A stretch of DNA of 64,000 bases from Enoplolaimus lenunculus (GCA_030248215.1 JASANG010001745.1:62001-126000), one strand, 5' to 3'. Counted from the first letter of the stretch, positions 35,281-46,966 are shown. Notes: generated by a model not told the origin, from the sequence alone. Numbers and translations: made by a program.

Positions 35281-35533
35281 TGACCTGGATTCCGAGGTTT
35301 AATTTCGACTCAAATTCTAAGCCCGTGTCTAAACTCGATTTCGTGTAGCTCAGTTTTGTGCCGAGGCGCTACTTGAAGTGTAACAGTTAGATCGCGAATT
35401 AATTTCTAAGCGGATATTGAATCTACACAAACCAATCCACCCCTATCACAATGATCCCCCGAAATGAAATCCTGGAAGCACCCCTGCCTTCGACGAGGAG
35501 GGTGGTTATTTAATAGACTTAAGCCAGCACAAA

Positions 35534-38500
35534 CTATAATTTAGCTTGCACGAATACATTGCTCTCGTTGAAATGTTCAGCGTTTCGATGTGATAACGGC
35601 GTTTGATAGTAAAGTGAGTTCAACGCAAGTCGAGCTGAATCCAACGCGCAGCCCCAATGCAGCGTAATTCCGGATCCACCGTGTCCGTAATTGTGAACCA
35701 CCTGACAGTTTGGAAATTCAAAAAAGTTTACAAACATCTTTGAGTTCTGAACCAAGCGCGTTTCCGTGGGGGGGTTAGGGGTTAACCCCAAATGGGAAAT
35801 TTTGCAAATTGCATTTTAGAAGTTTAACATTTCAAAACAAGGTTTCAAATATCTCTTAATCCTGAGCCTAGGCGTAGCCGGGGAACGGTTTCTAAGGGTC
35901 GAACTCCCCCTTTGAAATTTTTATGATGTTTTCAGTTTACAACAGAATCAGCCACCCGTTTTCATAATTTTTATATAACATAACCTCGTCTATCTAAAAT
36001 TATTACAACGCCCATGTCCTGAACAAGTACACTGCAAAATCCAGTGAGTTGATTTTAGCTCAGTAAGAGTTAAATCACTCAGTCTGAGTTAGGACTATCA
36101 CAATTCACAATTTTGATTTGATTCAACTCATTCTGATTTAATTAATCAACTCCCATGGAGTCAACTCAACTACTGTGAGAATTAACTCAACTCATAGCAG
36201 CTAAAGTTTACTGCTATTAACTCAAAAATAGCTAACTTTCCGTCTGAGGTGATTAATTAACTAAATGGAATTAACAGTGTGTAGTAAGATTTAATGGACG
36301 CTAGGGCACGAAACACGATGCAGTGGTAACCTGTTCATTAACGAAGCATAGCTTTAAAAGGCTTAATCCTTTCAAACGTACAGTATAAAGTACAGCGGCC
36401 AACTAATTTTAAATCGTGCAAGTGCTATACAGACACTATGAGCAGTGTTTAACAATTATTACACAAAATCATTCCAGACGTCAAAGCTTCCTCTGGCTCG
36501 AGCGTCATGCTCTCATACACTACCGTGGTGATGGCAACCGCCTACCATCACGAAGTTCCAGTGTTCAAATCCTCGCATAAAAATAGATCGCAGATGAAAT
36601 AGAAAATATTCATGTGAGAAAGGGTTAATCTAAGATGAACGCTTCTGATTTATACTTACCGGTAAACGTTTGTGACCAATTTTTTCTGAGCAACATTCTA
36701 GTCGAATTGAAGGTCTGCCTGGACGCAGGCCAACCTGCACTTCGTACTGTTTAATATTCTATAAAATACAAAAAATTTAAACTTAAGCAAAAATTTAAAT
36801 AAGTACATTTTAGTTTTTATTTTAACTTGACCCCATTTATGTTCTTATATATCAATTTACCTGGTTGAAAAACCCAGCCATGTGTGGCTCTCTGCTCACT
36901 ACCGGACCGTGTCATACTACAATTATTTGCAAACTTCAGTTGAATTTTAAACCAGAGTTTAATTTGAAACTTCAGTTGTATTTTGAACCAGAGTTTAATT
37001 TAAAACTTCAGTTGAATTTTAAACCAGAGTTTAATTTGAATCTTCGGTTGAAATTTAACCAAAAGTTCTGATTTGAAACTTCAGTTGAATTTATATCCAT
37101 TGTTTAAATTGAAACTTCAGTTGAATTTTAAACAAGAGTCTAATTTGAAACTTTAGTTGAATTTTAAATCAGAGTTTAATTTGAAACGTCAGTTGAATTT
37201 TAAAACAGAGTTCATTTGAATCTTCAGTTGAAATTTAACTCAAAGTTTTGTTTTGAAACATCATTTGAATTTTAAAGCAGAGTTTTGATTTGAAACTTTA
37301 GTTAAATTTTAATCCAGAGCTTAATTTGAAACTTCAGTTGAATTTTAAACCAGAGTTCAGATTTGAAATTTCAGTTGAATTTTAAACCAGAGTTTAAATT
37401 GAAACTTCAGTTGAATTTTAAACCAGAGTTTAAATTGAAACTTCAGTTGAATTTTAAACCAGAGTTCAATTGGAAACTTCAATTGAATTGAAAACCAGAG
37501 TTTAAATTGAAACTTCAGTTGAATTTTAAATCAGAGATTAATTTGATTTCGAATGTTTTTATTGTAAACCTCACAATGTTGTCGGTAGCTCCGCTTTCAA
37601 CTTTACTTATAAAATTTAACTTTCCATCAACAAAAACCAACGTTTGTTAATACTTTTTTCAACGCAGAGTCTGACTATGAGCAACTCAATGCAAACTGTG
37701 CACAAACGAGAAATATGCAACTGACACTGATGAGGTTAAAAACTGCCAATGTTAAGAACAGGGCCGTTACAGTAGTAAAATCGTATTCCCAATCCTAAGC
37801 CTAAAGCAGAAGAATGAGCGTATACCTAATACGCCTAAGCCTAAACAAACCAGAATCTCTAAAGCTTAGGCTTACTCTATTGCAGTCCCACAGAAACACG
37901 TTCCGTCCCTGATTTTAACACGAGCCGCAAAAACGTACCCTCAGAGCTGGCACGTAACGTTGACAGCCGGCTAAAATCGTTTCTGAGTCAACTTGTGACG
38001 GTGCGGTGTTCCAGTTGCCGTACTGTGATGTTCCACCCAGGCATACAGTATCGTGACTAAAAAGACGTTTATTTATTTATTTATTTATGTATTTATTTAT
38101 TTTTTTATTTATTTATGTATTTATTTATTTATTTATTTATTTCTTTATTTATTTGTTTACTTTTTTATTTATTCAAAAAGAAACCACCAAAAAAAAAAAA
38201 AGAAAACACCACAAGCAAGCACCAGCACGCCCCCCACCCCCCCAGCAAAAAAAACCCCACCGCACCCCCCAACCCACAACCCCACACCCACACCACAAAA
38301 AAAAAACAAAAAAACAAAAACAACCAGACAGAACTGCTACACTGTAAATTCCAGTGAGTTGGTTTTAACTCAGAACAAGTTGAATCGCTCTCAGTCTGAG
38401 TCACGACTATCAGAACTCATAATTCTGAGTTGATTCAACTCATTCTGATTTAATTCGTCAACTCTGACGGAATAAACTCAACTCAGAGTGAGAATCAACT

Positions 38501-41500
38501 CAACTCAGAGTGAGTTAAAGTATATTGTTATTAACTCTAGAATAATTAACTTTCCGTCTGAGTTGATTAATTCACTCATTGGAATTTACAGTGTAGGTTT
38601 CATTATCTTATTCTGAGGCGGACAATGGTAGGTTTAGGGTTAAAAGTGATGTAGAAAGTAGTTGTTATCTATGCTTCTTGTATTTTTAAAGCCGAATATA
38701 AAACCTAATTAAATTAAGCTTACTTCAGTAGCACATAGAAGCTTTTATCGCCAATATCAAAGTTATAATTGTGTTTGATTTGAGGCGCGCGCACCTAAAA
38801 TATCAAAACGTATGATAAGTTTTCGGCTTGGGGATTCGACAGCATGTATAAATTGTAAAACCCATATATTGAACAGGTCCCGAAAATTGAACGTGAATCT
38901 TTCGCTTTTTTATATACCAAAATGGTCTGGCACCTATTTTATATTTTATAGATACAAACTGATAATATTATAATATTTCCATAAACCCTTACATCAATAT
39001 TTTCAATTTTATATGAGATGTAATTTCAAGGTAAGATTCGTGCACCAGTCTCGCGGGTGGGAGGTGTTTACGATGACCACTGAGCTATAGGAGCTTGACG
39101 CTCGAGCCCGAGGAACGGTCACGTCTTGCGGAGATTTTGCACTGCTCATATCCGTTATAATTGTTAAACAACTGCTTACAGTGTCTGTATATTGCCCATA
39201 ATATAATTTGTATTTAGTTGTTCATAGTATAGTCTATGACTGAAAGGCTTAAATTGCAATACAAAATTTGTGAGTACTTGTTCAGTTCACCAACAAGCTA
39301 GTGTTAAATTGAGAAAAAGCCTCGACGTTGTTAGTCGTTATTATTTTCGTATGTCTTAGCCTAAACCAGACGTTTAACTGTAAGCATAAGCCTATTTAAT
39401 GAACCCAGTCATTATATATGTGGGGGAAACAGATTTTGGTGGGGTGAACAAATATATATGTACAAAATTGTGCACGAAAGCACGCTTCGCTTATTTTACG
39501 CGTTGAATTTTCCGTTGCGTCAAAGTTTGACTTAAGCCCCATTCACACGTGCAAATTTTTGCATCTAATGAGATTTCGACAACATCATGCGTACACTAGG
39601 GGACATTTCGCGGGGTAGTGTGACGGACAGTGAAGCCAAATAAGCTTCATTGCGGTGGACACTGAAGCCAAAAAGCTTCAGTATCCATTGTCAGTCTAGG
39701 TAGGAACCGGGACATCAGGCCTTTCTACTAAACAGTTGGAAAAGCGGGCCTCCGAAGCGGGGATCGAACTCTCAGCCTACGGATCCTTAAGCGAACATTC
39801 TACCACTGCACCACGCAGCCCGCCTTTCTAACTGCATTTTTCGTCGACTATATGTGTCGACCGTATGCTGCCAGCAAGCATACAACACAACGTGCGTTAC
39901 ATTTATTGCATATGCACTACGACAAGCAAGTCTCACATGCTTACATCCATCACACTACCTCCTCAAAAGTTACGTATTGTACGCACGATATAGTCGAAAT
40001 TGCATAAGACTTGCAGCTGCAATTTGTATATATGTGCAAATTTTGGCAGTGAGAACTTACAGTCGCATCTTGCAACTCCAAGTTTTGTAATAACTTTTCA
40101 TACAAAACTTGCAACTTCAAGTTTTTTCTATCAAAAAGTTGCACTTGCAAATTGTAGCTGCGAGTTCTCGTAGGAAAAACTTGCACGTGTAAATGCAGCG
40201 TTAAACGTTTGTTTCGGCTACAATAATCGATATTTGTACCCGTAAGAGCTGTCCTCTGATTGGATACATAGATTTATCGTTAAACAGATGATACGATCCG
40301 AGACCACTGCAGTTAACAATCACATTTGTGCCATCAGATGCAAACTGAAATAAAATCTTTTATGGCTAAACGTTTTTTTGTGGGACTTCAATAGAGCAAG
40401 CTTATGCTTTAGGCTAATTTTTTGCTTAGGCTTAACCTTAGGCTTAGGCTTAATCCTAAGCTAATTTTTACGCCAACGCTTAGGCTTTAGGTTTATGCTT
40501 ATGCTACTGTTAATGCCCTGTTCAATACACTGGCCCATATAGCCATACAGTTTTTAGAATTATAATAATACAACCTCCACTGGCTTATATTTTTATATTT
40601 TTGCAACAACCAGAAATCGGTTCTTTCACATAGACATCTTTACCTAAAACAATATGATGTATGCAGTAAATGCCAGATTTCATTTCCGCCAGCAATTTTT
40701 GGTTTCTAGTAAACCAGTTGGCTTAGAATTGCCTTGTATTCGCATTTAAAGCTCAGGCTTATAAGCAATTTTGTAATGCTAACCCTGGGTTCAGGATTCT
40801 ATGTTTTACTTGGGTGGCAACTTGCCTGAGATAAATCTGTGATATGTTGGTTGATTGCTATTCCACGGTTCGCGATAAATCTGAAACAACAAATTTGTGC
40901 CAGAAAATATTTATTCAGTATAAAGGATCATGCTGTATTCTCAACTGTATGTGTCACCTATCGCCAGTTTAATGATAAATTTTCAAATAAAAAAGATTTG
41001 TGCGGTAGTTACCAAAGTTATAATGTTTAACATTATAGCCGACACTACAGGACTCGGGTTTCACCCGAGTCCGAAGCCAAAGGGTGCGGACAGGGAGGGC
41101 TCAGCCCCTCCAAGAGAAATTTTGGCCCCAAAAGAAATATTTCAACCTTGCTTGCAAGTCATTAAAAACCCTCTAGAATTTCCCTCCTGAAATATGTTTA
41201 GTCCCGCCCTAGCAAGTTGACCTGGCCACGGGCCTGGCGTGACCCATATTGTAGAAATATAACTTAGGTTTTTTAAAAAAATACTTAAATTTGTAACTTT
41301 TACTATTTTCATGTTTAAAAACCGGCAGAATTTGAGAAAAATCCTGAATGACATCATTTTTATTTGCAGAATTTGAGAGAAAACCAGAATGACGTCATTT
41401 TTAATGAAAAACTTACAATTTCATCAACTGTTTGATATATCTTCTAGGCTCGAGATAAACGCTTGTGAAAAATTCTCCATGTCTAAAACAAAACAATGCA

Positions 41501-44500
41501 AACGCGCGGTCGGGAACGTGGGGCTGTATCTCTCGATTTATCTAAATATTAAAGCTGGAATGAACCACATGCGTATTTTGGGCAGCGTTCCAACTCGATT
41601 TACAGATTTTTATTTACGTTACACATGCAAATTAAAATTGTGTGCTCAAAATACCTGTCATCTCGAATGTGTTTTATAAATCTGCAAAGCACTAAAGCTT
41701 TTCAAAAAGCAGTCAAGCGAGGTTGTAACTAGTCCGGCTTAAGCTAGGTCAAGACACTCTATTAATTTCAGTTTTATTCAGCTTACGTAGCATCGGTCCA
41801 ATTGTGTAAATCCATTTCTGTTCGAGTCATTGCTCTGTAGTTGAATAAAATATCTTTATAACGCCGACCTTTGTTTAGCTAAAATTAACAGTTTTTTATG
41901 TTGACCAATATTGCTTTCAAAGGATTAACAGTAGCTGAAAATATTCGTAAACCTAATCCTAAACGTAAAGTTTCGGGTTACGCTATGCTTCACTAAGCCA
42001 AACGCCAGCGCGTGTCGGCGGCGTTGCCGCGCAGCGGCGTTCAGCGAAATGCAGCAAAATTTAGCCTTCACGCGGCGGTGCTTGGAGAATATAGCGCAAC
42101 TCTAAGTTTAAACTTTAACCCCTTCTCACATGGAGTTGCTTATAGGCAACTCAACGCAGTGCATATACGTTAAATAATATATATCGCACCGTGTTTAACA
42201 ATTGCAACACGTATACATAGTACTAAATCACCACAAGACGTGAGAGCCCCCTCGGGCTCGAGCGTCAAGCTCCTATAGATGAATGGTGATGGTATACGCC
42301 TCCCACTCCAGTCGCCGGAGTTCGAATCCTAGCATAAAAGTAGGTGTCAGGGGAAATAGAAAATATTCATGTGAGAAAGGGTTAAAGTGGCGCTATACAG
42401 TTTTTAAATTAAAATGTCGTCCGGCGCCGTCTGTTGCAGTACTCGGCCGCGCAGTATCGTACGCGGCACTAATCTAAAAATAGTTTAAAGTTTAAGCTTA
42501 CTCTATTGCAGTGATGTGGTAAAACTTAACTTCCATAAATGTGCAACTTGGTACAATCATGCGCAGACAACAATGTACGCAGCGCGTATTTCATTCTACG
42601 TTACCCCGCCTTATTTTATGGATGGGTTAAAGATCGTAGACACCTTCAAGATTTACGCGTTGACCAAGGTAAAAACCCAATGATGCTGATCTTTATACGC
42701 CAGGTTTCTACACTGCAAGCATGTAGACGGCGTGCAGACGAGCAGAAATACTAGGCGTGCTGATATATTTTATGTCATACAATTTTTGGTAACTTGCAGA
42801 TTGTTGTTCGACCCTTAGTTACGACTAAAATGTACATTCTCTCAAACATTTTCCAACATTGAACATACCATATTACAGTTCGTCAACTGTTTCTCAGATG
42901 AAACGAAAAATATTCATGCGGCAAAGAGTTAAGTGAGAAAGATTCTGTTAAGCCATATTCACACGTTCTAGTTTTTGCAGCAAAAACTCACAGTTGCAAC
43001 TTATGCTAGTTACTTGCAGCGGTAAGTATTTGCAAGAAAAAATCACTTCCATTATGAATCTTGACATGAATTTATATGCAATAGTTTGCAGACGACTGCA
43101 ATAAATATCAAGCATAAGCTATAAATTATCAGTTTAGCCAATGATGATGAATTAATTAGACTTGCATATTTAAATGCTGAATCTTGGTCGAAAATGAAAA
43201 TATGGAAAGGGACAATGATGTTTTTTCTGGCTCAGTATAATGTTTAATACCTTGTGATCAGCGAGATAGTATACTGATACAGAACCCGCGCCAACATCAG
43301 AAGCATAATCGCTTAGAGACATTTTGTGGATATGATCAAACGTAGCAGCCCCCCATTTCCTAAAATTTCAAAACGGGGCAGTAAATTATTTTAATTGGAT
43401 AAAACGAAGGAGAATCAGTGAATAGTTAGTTTTAATGGTGAGTCATATTGACTCTCTTGGTAATAGGCTTTTCTTGACTACACAAACTGAGTCAATTTCG
43501 ACTCCGCCAGAGTCAAACGTGCAACATAGTAAATCGAATTTGACTGTGGTGCAGTCGAATTTGACTCAGTCTGTGTAGTCAGGGAAAGCCTATTTCCGCG
43601 AGAGTCAATTTGACTCCCCATTTTTTGCAGTGAATGAAAGGTTTATATTTTGACCTCTATATGGCCGACAGCACGTGAAACTATATCTATTCTCATTACT
43701 TATTACACACTTTATAAGATCTTCTGTATACTTTATAGCAGGGTCCTGCAAACTTACAAATGCAGCAAAAACTATACCTAACTAAGTCCATATTTTGATT
43801 TGAACCCAGGCCGCTTGGAGACCAATAGCCGGCAGCGCAATCACTGGTTGTTTCCGGTGAAAATCGGTCGCTGATTAAGGTGACCTGAAATTGAAAAATT
43901 TGTTTTGAAAAAACCAGAAATTGAAAAATTTGTTTTGAAAGAAAACTGAAATTGAAAAATTTTATTTTGATAAAAACTGAAATTGAAAAATTTTATTTTG
44001 ATAAAAACTGAAATTGAAAAATTTTATTTTGATAAAAACTGAAGTTGAAAAATTTTATTTTGATAAAAACTGAAATTGAAAAATTTTATTTTGATAAAAA
44101 CTGAAATTGAAAAATTTTATTTTGATAAAAACTGAAGTTGAAAAATTTTATTTTGATAAAAACTGAAATTGAAAAATTTTATTTTGATAAAAACTGAAGT
44201 TGAAAAATTTTATTTTGATAAAAACTGAAATTGAAAAATTTTATTTTGATAAAAACTGAAATTGAAAAATTTTATTTTGATAAAAACTGAAGTTGAAAAA
44301 TTTTATTTTGATAAAAACTGAAATTGAAAAATTTTATTTTGATAAAAACTGAAATTGAAAAATTTTATTTTGATAAAAACTGAAGTTGAAAAATTTTATT
44401 TTGATAAAAACTGAAATTGAAAAATTTTATTTTGATAAAAACTGAAGTTGAAAAACTTTCTTTTGATAAAAACTGAAATTGAACAATTTGTTTTGATAAG

Positions 44501-45415
44501 AACCGGAAATTGAAAAATTTGTTTTGATAAAAACCGGAAATTGAAAAATTTGTTTTGATAAAAACCGGAAATTGAAAAATTTGTTTTGATAAAAACCGGA
44601 AATTGAAAAATTTGTTTTGATAAAAACCGGAAATTGAAAAATTAGTTTTGATAAAACCAGAAATTGAAAAATTTTATTTTGATGAAAACCAGAAATTGAA
44701 AAATTTTATTTTGATGAAAACTGAAATTGAAAAATTTTATTTTGATAAAAACTGAAATTGAAAAAATTTGTTTTGATAAAACCAGAAATTGAAAAATTTT
44801 ATTTTGATGAAAACCAGAAATTGAAAAATTTTATTTTGATGAAAACCAGAAATTGAAAAAATTGTTTTGATAAAAACTGAAGTTGAAAAATTTTATTTTG
44901 ATAAAAACTGAAATTGAAAAAATTTATTTTGATAAAAACTGAAATTGAAATATTGGTTTTGGTAAAAAGTTAGAGTAAAGCCGACACTAGCATCTATTAC
45001 CTGTTATTAGATTAAATGTCAATGTTAGGTCAAGCCTACCTGAATTATTACACTGTCATATTGGCCACTCTATTTGTTTAGGACCCCGGAAAAAGTTAAT
45101 TTGACTCACCGTTTTTTGCAGTGTAGAGCCTACTAGCACTGCGAGAATCAAACGTTTAATATTTAGAAGAATGTAAAAATTACACCACCTTTTCTGAGCC
45201 CCATCTCTGTTAATTCTCGCTTTGTTAGTGCTTAGTGCAATGATTGATAAGTCGTCAGATACCCCAGTCGCCAATTTTTTTCACATTGACGTAGACATTA
45301 TAACGTGGATGATACATTACAAAGTAACGCTTACCTTTGCTCGTGGCTCCATTTGTTGAATTGCAACTGCAGTCGACACACCATTAATTCCACCGCCGAG
45401 CACAACAATACTCAT
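35534..45415 (-). CDS. DDO: D-aspartate oxidase (FAD-dependent, peroxisomal)
   Basis: Eleven exons on the minus strand: 45415..45335, 43884..43778, 43359..43251, 41878..41787, 41482..41417, 40880..40826, 40344..40240, 38794..38724, 38056..37939, 36758..36660, 35701..35534. They sum to 1071 bases, 356 residues plus TAG, in frame throughout; mammalian DDO is about 340. The enzyme oxidatively deaminates acidic D-amino acids, giving the oxo acid, ammonia and H2O2. Motifs: [11 protein letters not shown] (FAD dinucleotide fold, 4-14), [19 protein letters not shown] (28), [10 protein letters not shown] with IRGQLLR (mid), [24 protein letters not shown] (substrate-binding Arg region) and [17 protein letters not shown] (FAD-binding signature). 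These match human DDO better than D-amino-acid oxidase, though substrate choice cannot be proved. The C-terminus is AKL, a peroxisomal PTS1. Introns are GT-AG except after exon 6, which uses GC (CAG|GCAAGT). Several introns are filled with repeats. Confidence 0.92.
36030..36279. mobile_element. CACTGTAAATT TA-MITE
   Basis: TA-CACTGCAAAATCCAGTGAG to GGAATTAACAGTG. It lies in the last intron of DDO. Confidence 0.85.
36425..36627. mobile_element. TIR element with tRNA-like promoter, copy 3 (left end lost)
   Basis: Shares GTGTTTAACAATTATTACAC, GGCTCGAGCGTCATGCTC, a B-box-like CAGTGTTCAAATCC, and the right end ATATTCATGTGAGAAAGGG with copies at 664 and 42117. It lies in the last intron of DDO. 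Confidence 0.65.
36921..37550. repeat. 36-bp tandem array
   Basis: About sixteen units of AACTTCAGTTGAATTTTAAA followed by CCAGAGTTTAATTTG. It sits in the intron between DDO exons 9 and 10, ending about 160 bases before the exon 10 acceptor. The 36-bp period (12 codons) makes a spurious repetitive reading frame. Confidence 0.95.
37747..37915 (-). mobile_element. GGCC-TATAGAAC MITE, degraded
   Basis: AAGAACAGGGCCGTTACAGT at the left, CCTAAGCCTAAAC tract, CACGTTCCGTCCCTG at the right. It lies in the intron after DDO exon 9. Confidence 0.6.
38068..38175. repeat. (TTTA)n microsatellite followed by A/C-rich tract
   Basis: TTTATTTATTTATG repeats, then a run of A-rich and CCCCACC-rich low-complexity sequence to about 38330. 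The Phe/Ile/Tyr-rich and Lys/Pro-rich frames across it are artefacts. It lies just upstream of DDO exon 9. Confidence 0.95.
38340..38593. mobile_element. CACTGTAAATT TA-MITE
   Basis: A clean copy between TA and TA, CACTGTAAATTCCAGTGAG to GGAATTTACAGTG. It is in the intron between DDO exons 8 and 9. Confidence 0.93.
39536..40202. mobile_element. ACACGTGCAAG inverted-repeat element, composite
   Basis: AGCCCCATTCACACGTGCAA at the left; ACTTGCACGTGTAAATGCAG at the right. Between them lie two of the small TGAAGC hairpins (39628..39685) and a tRNA-like segment (39744..39823). It is in the intron between DDO exons 7 and 8. Confidence 0.65.
39744..39823 (-). pseudogene. tRNA-like sequence, probably a pseudogene
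   Basis: On the minus strand GCGGGCT pairs with GGCCCGC as a 7-bp acceptor stem. The A box is TGGTGCAGTGGTAGAA and the B box is GAGTTCGATCC. The T stem pairs at only three of five positions and the segment is about 80 bases, so it does not fold cleanly. A tRNA pseudogene or SINE head is more likely than a working tRNA. I do not assign an anticodon. Confidence 0.5.
40367..40535 (+). mobile_element. GGCC-TATAGAAC MITE, left end worn
   Basis: CTTCAATAGAGCAAGC, GCTTAGGCTT tracts, TACTGTTAATGCCCTGTTC then AATACACTGGCCC. It lies in the intron upstream of DDO exon 7. Confidence 0.65.
41050..41236. mobile_element. CCCGTAGCCA-type inverted-repeat element
   Basis: CAGGGAGGGCTCAGCCCCTCC, AAATTTTGGCCCC, TTTCAACCTTGCTTGCAAGT, then AGCAAGTTGACCTGGCCACG. 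Related copies: 45725..45872, 46654..46764, 47160..47332, 50690..50850, 54000..54135 and 58246..58412. Ends are variants of CGTAGCCA facing one another. Confidence 0.55.
41965..42480. mobile_element. Two GACGG-type elements flanking a tRNA-like element
   Basis: GGTTACGCTATGCTTCAC ... ATATAGCGCAACTCTAAG (to about 42107) and GTGGCGCTATACAG ... CGTCCGGCGCCGTC (from about 42388) enclose 42117..42385. All lie in the intron between DDO exons 3 and 4. Confidence 0.5.
42117..42385. mobile_element. TIR element with tRNA-like internal promoter, copy 2 (best copy)
   Basis: AACCCCTTCTCACATGGAG at the left; TTCATGTGAGAAAGGGTT at the right. The interior has TAGATGAATGGTGATGG (A-box-like) and GGAGTTCGAATCC (a perfect B box) about 40 bases apart, a spacing suited to RNA polymerase III. 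GCTCGAGCGTCAAGCTCC is shared with copies 1 and 3. Confidence 0.75.
43434..43632. mobile_element. CACTGCAAAAAATGGTGAGTC MITE
   Basis: ATGGTGAGTCATATTGACTC at the left, ACTCCCCATTTTTTGCAGTG at the right; the outermost left bases are lost. It lies in the intron between DDO exons 2 and 3. Confidence 0.85.
43885..44965 (-). repeat. 30-bp tandem array abutting the DDO exon 2 acceptor
   Basis: About 35 copies of a 30-bp unit. On the coding (minus) strand each unit reads TTTTTCAATTTCAG then TTTTTATC or a close variant. The last unit runs straight into exon 2, whose true acceptor is the same 14 bases followed by GTCACC at 43884. The array fills most of intron 1. Two unit subtypes (CTGAAATTG and CTGAAGTTG on the plus strand) are interspersed, and a CCGGAAATTG subtype is clustered near 44500..44640. 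Confidence 0.95.
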
Positions 45416-45724
45416 ATTATTGTATTTGTCACAAAAAATAAAACAAAAAAACGAAAAAGAAACAATTAATAAAAATAGTTAAAATAAATAAATAAATAAA
45501 TAAAAATAGTTTTTATTGTTCGCTTGATTTCGATTCTGAAGTGAACAACGCTTGAATATGTATTAATATTCCCAAGATTGCCTGAAATATAAATATAAAA
45601 TAATTTCTTACATTTCTTATGGTTTAGTAAACGTCAGTTACTCGGGTTGGTGTATGGTAGGCTCGCCCATGTCACTCCCCCTAGCTTGTAACAATTAGTT
45701 GGTACGTAACTGCTGTATATCAGA

Positions 45725-45872
45725 CCCGTCGTCAGCTCGCCTTGCTAGGAGAGGCTAAAAAAATTTTACGGGGGGGCATATACCGGCGTTCGTTTATTTG
45801 CAAGCGAAGTTGAAATTTTTCTAGGGGTAGGCGAGGCTTCGCCCCCGTGACCCCCTTTGCTACGAACCCGTA
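45725..45872. mobile_element. CCCGTAGCCA-type inverted-repeat element
   Basis: Contains AGAGGCTAAAAAAATTTTAC, TATTTGCAAGCGAAGTTGAA and GAGGCTTCGCCCCCGTGACC, followed by CTACGAACCCG. Reversed relative to 41050. Confidence 0.5.
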
Positions 45873-46342
45873 TATCAACTGAACAAAAATTGTACGAAAA
45901 TGTCATAAATTGAAATCTGCTAAAATACGCAATACGAAGATTAAATATCGCTAATCTTAATATTAAACACCATCGAAGTATTACGTTTAGTTTTATTAAT
46001 TTTGGAGCACAAAAACGTTGCGTTTACGTGTAATTTTGGCGATTAAGTTTCCACAGGATTTAAGACCAAAAAAAGTGTCACAAAATCAAAAAGCAAACAT
46101 TTTATAAATTGTTGAATTTAACAAAACGTATCCTCTTTATCACAAACGATGTAAAAATTATTAATATACAGAGCATTTTGTATACAGGAAATAAGCAACA
46201 AAATATAAAATCCTAAAAGTTTGCAATTTCTACTGTGTAATATGGCATTTTTAAAGGCGATGTCAAGTGTAATTTCACAAAAAAATTGACGAAAATTAAA
46301 AATAAATATTAATGTTGCCGCTAAACTCCTTTTAAAATATTG

Positions 46343-46483
46343 GTCTATTTATAGATCAGGGACGGGTCGTTTTTTTTCCGGAAGGACTGTAATGGAGTAA
46401 GCTTAAGCTTTAGACTAATCTAATTGGTAGGAGTTGGAATATGCTTATACTATTGTTACGGTCGTACTCTTTATATTGGCCAA
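46343..46483 (+). mobile_element. GGCC-TATAGAAC MITE, shortened
   Basis: ATAGATCAGGGACGGGTCG, CTTAAGCTTTAGACTAATCT, then ATGCTTATACTATTGTTACG. The TTAGGC tract is nearly absent. Confidence 0.55.
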
Positions 46484-46764
46484 AATATTTATGGCCTAAC
46501 AGAATGGTGTGATTTTTTTTGTCGCTGTAATGATTGTGCCTTGTCTTCACTAAGCTTATCACTGCATAGTGCATTTCATAGAAGTAGGAACAGAATTATC
46601 ATTTTTTAATTACAACGAATTTATATGTTCTTGGTTTATGTTGTTCAAACTAGCTAATTAAGGGGGCCCGTAGCCAGATTTGGTCATGGGGGCTTAGCCC
46701 CAACTGGAAAAAATTTGGTCACCCCAAGAAATTGGCAGCTTTGCGTGTAAGTCATCGAAAACTT

Positions 46765-46966
46765 GGCCCATGTATAGAACACGGTCGGATCGTCTTCTGG
46801 AGGGGCTATAATAGAGTCAGTTTTAGCTTTAGACTAATTTTTTGTTTAGGCCTAGGCTTAGGCTTAGGCTTAGGCTTAGGAATAGGCACACCCGTACGCT
46901 TACACTTAGGCTTAGGCTTAGGAATATGCTTATATCACTGTTCCAGCCCTGTTCTATACATGGGCC
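46765..46966 (+). mobile_element. GGCC-TATAGAAC MITE with long TTAGGC tract
   Basis: GGCCCATGTATAGAACACGG to CCTGTTCTATACATGGGCC, with five consecutive TTAGGC-type hexamers. It follows a fragment of the CCCGTAGCCA family. Confidence 0.85.

Noticed and set aside
36865-37071. 68-codon repetitive frame
   Set aside because: The 36-bp tandem repeat has a period divisible by three, so any open frame repeats itself; it is inside a DDO intron.
38053-38433. Phe/Tyr/Ile-rich and Lys/Pro-rich frames
   Set aside because: They come from a (TTTA)n microsatellite followed by A/C-rich low complexity, with no splice or family support.
41389-41679. Plus-strand 96-codon frame
   Set aside because: It is antisense to DDO exon 5, which has family similarity and correct splice phase.
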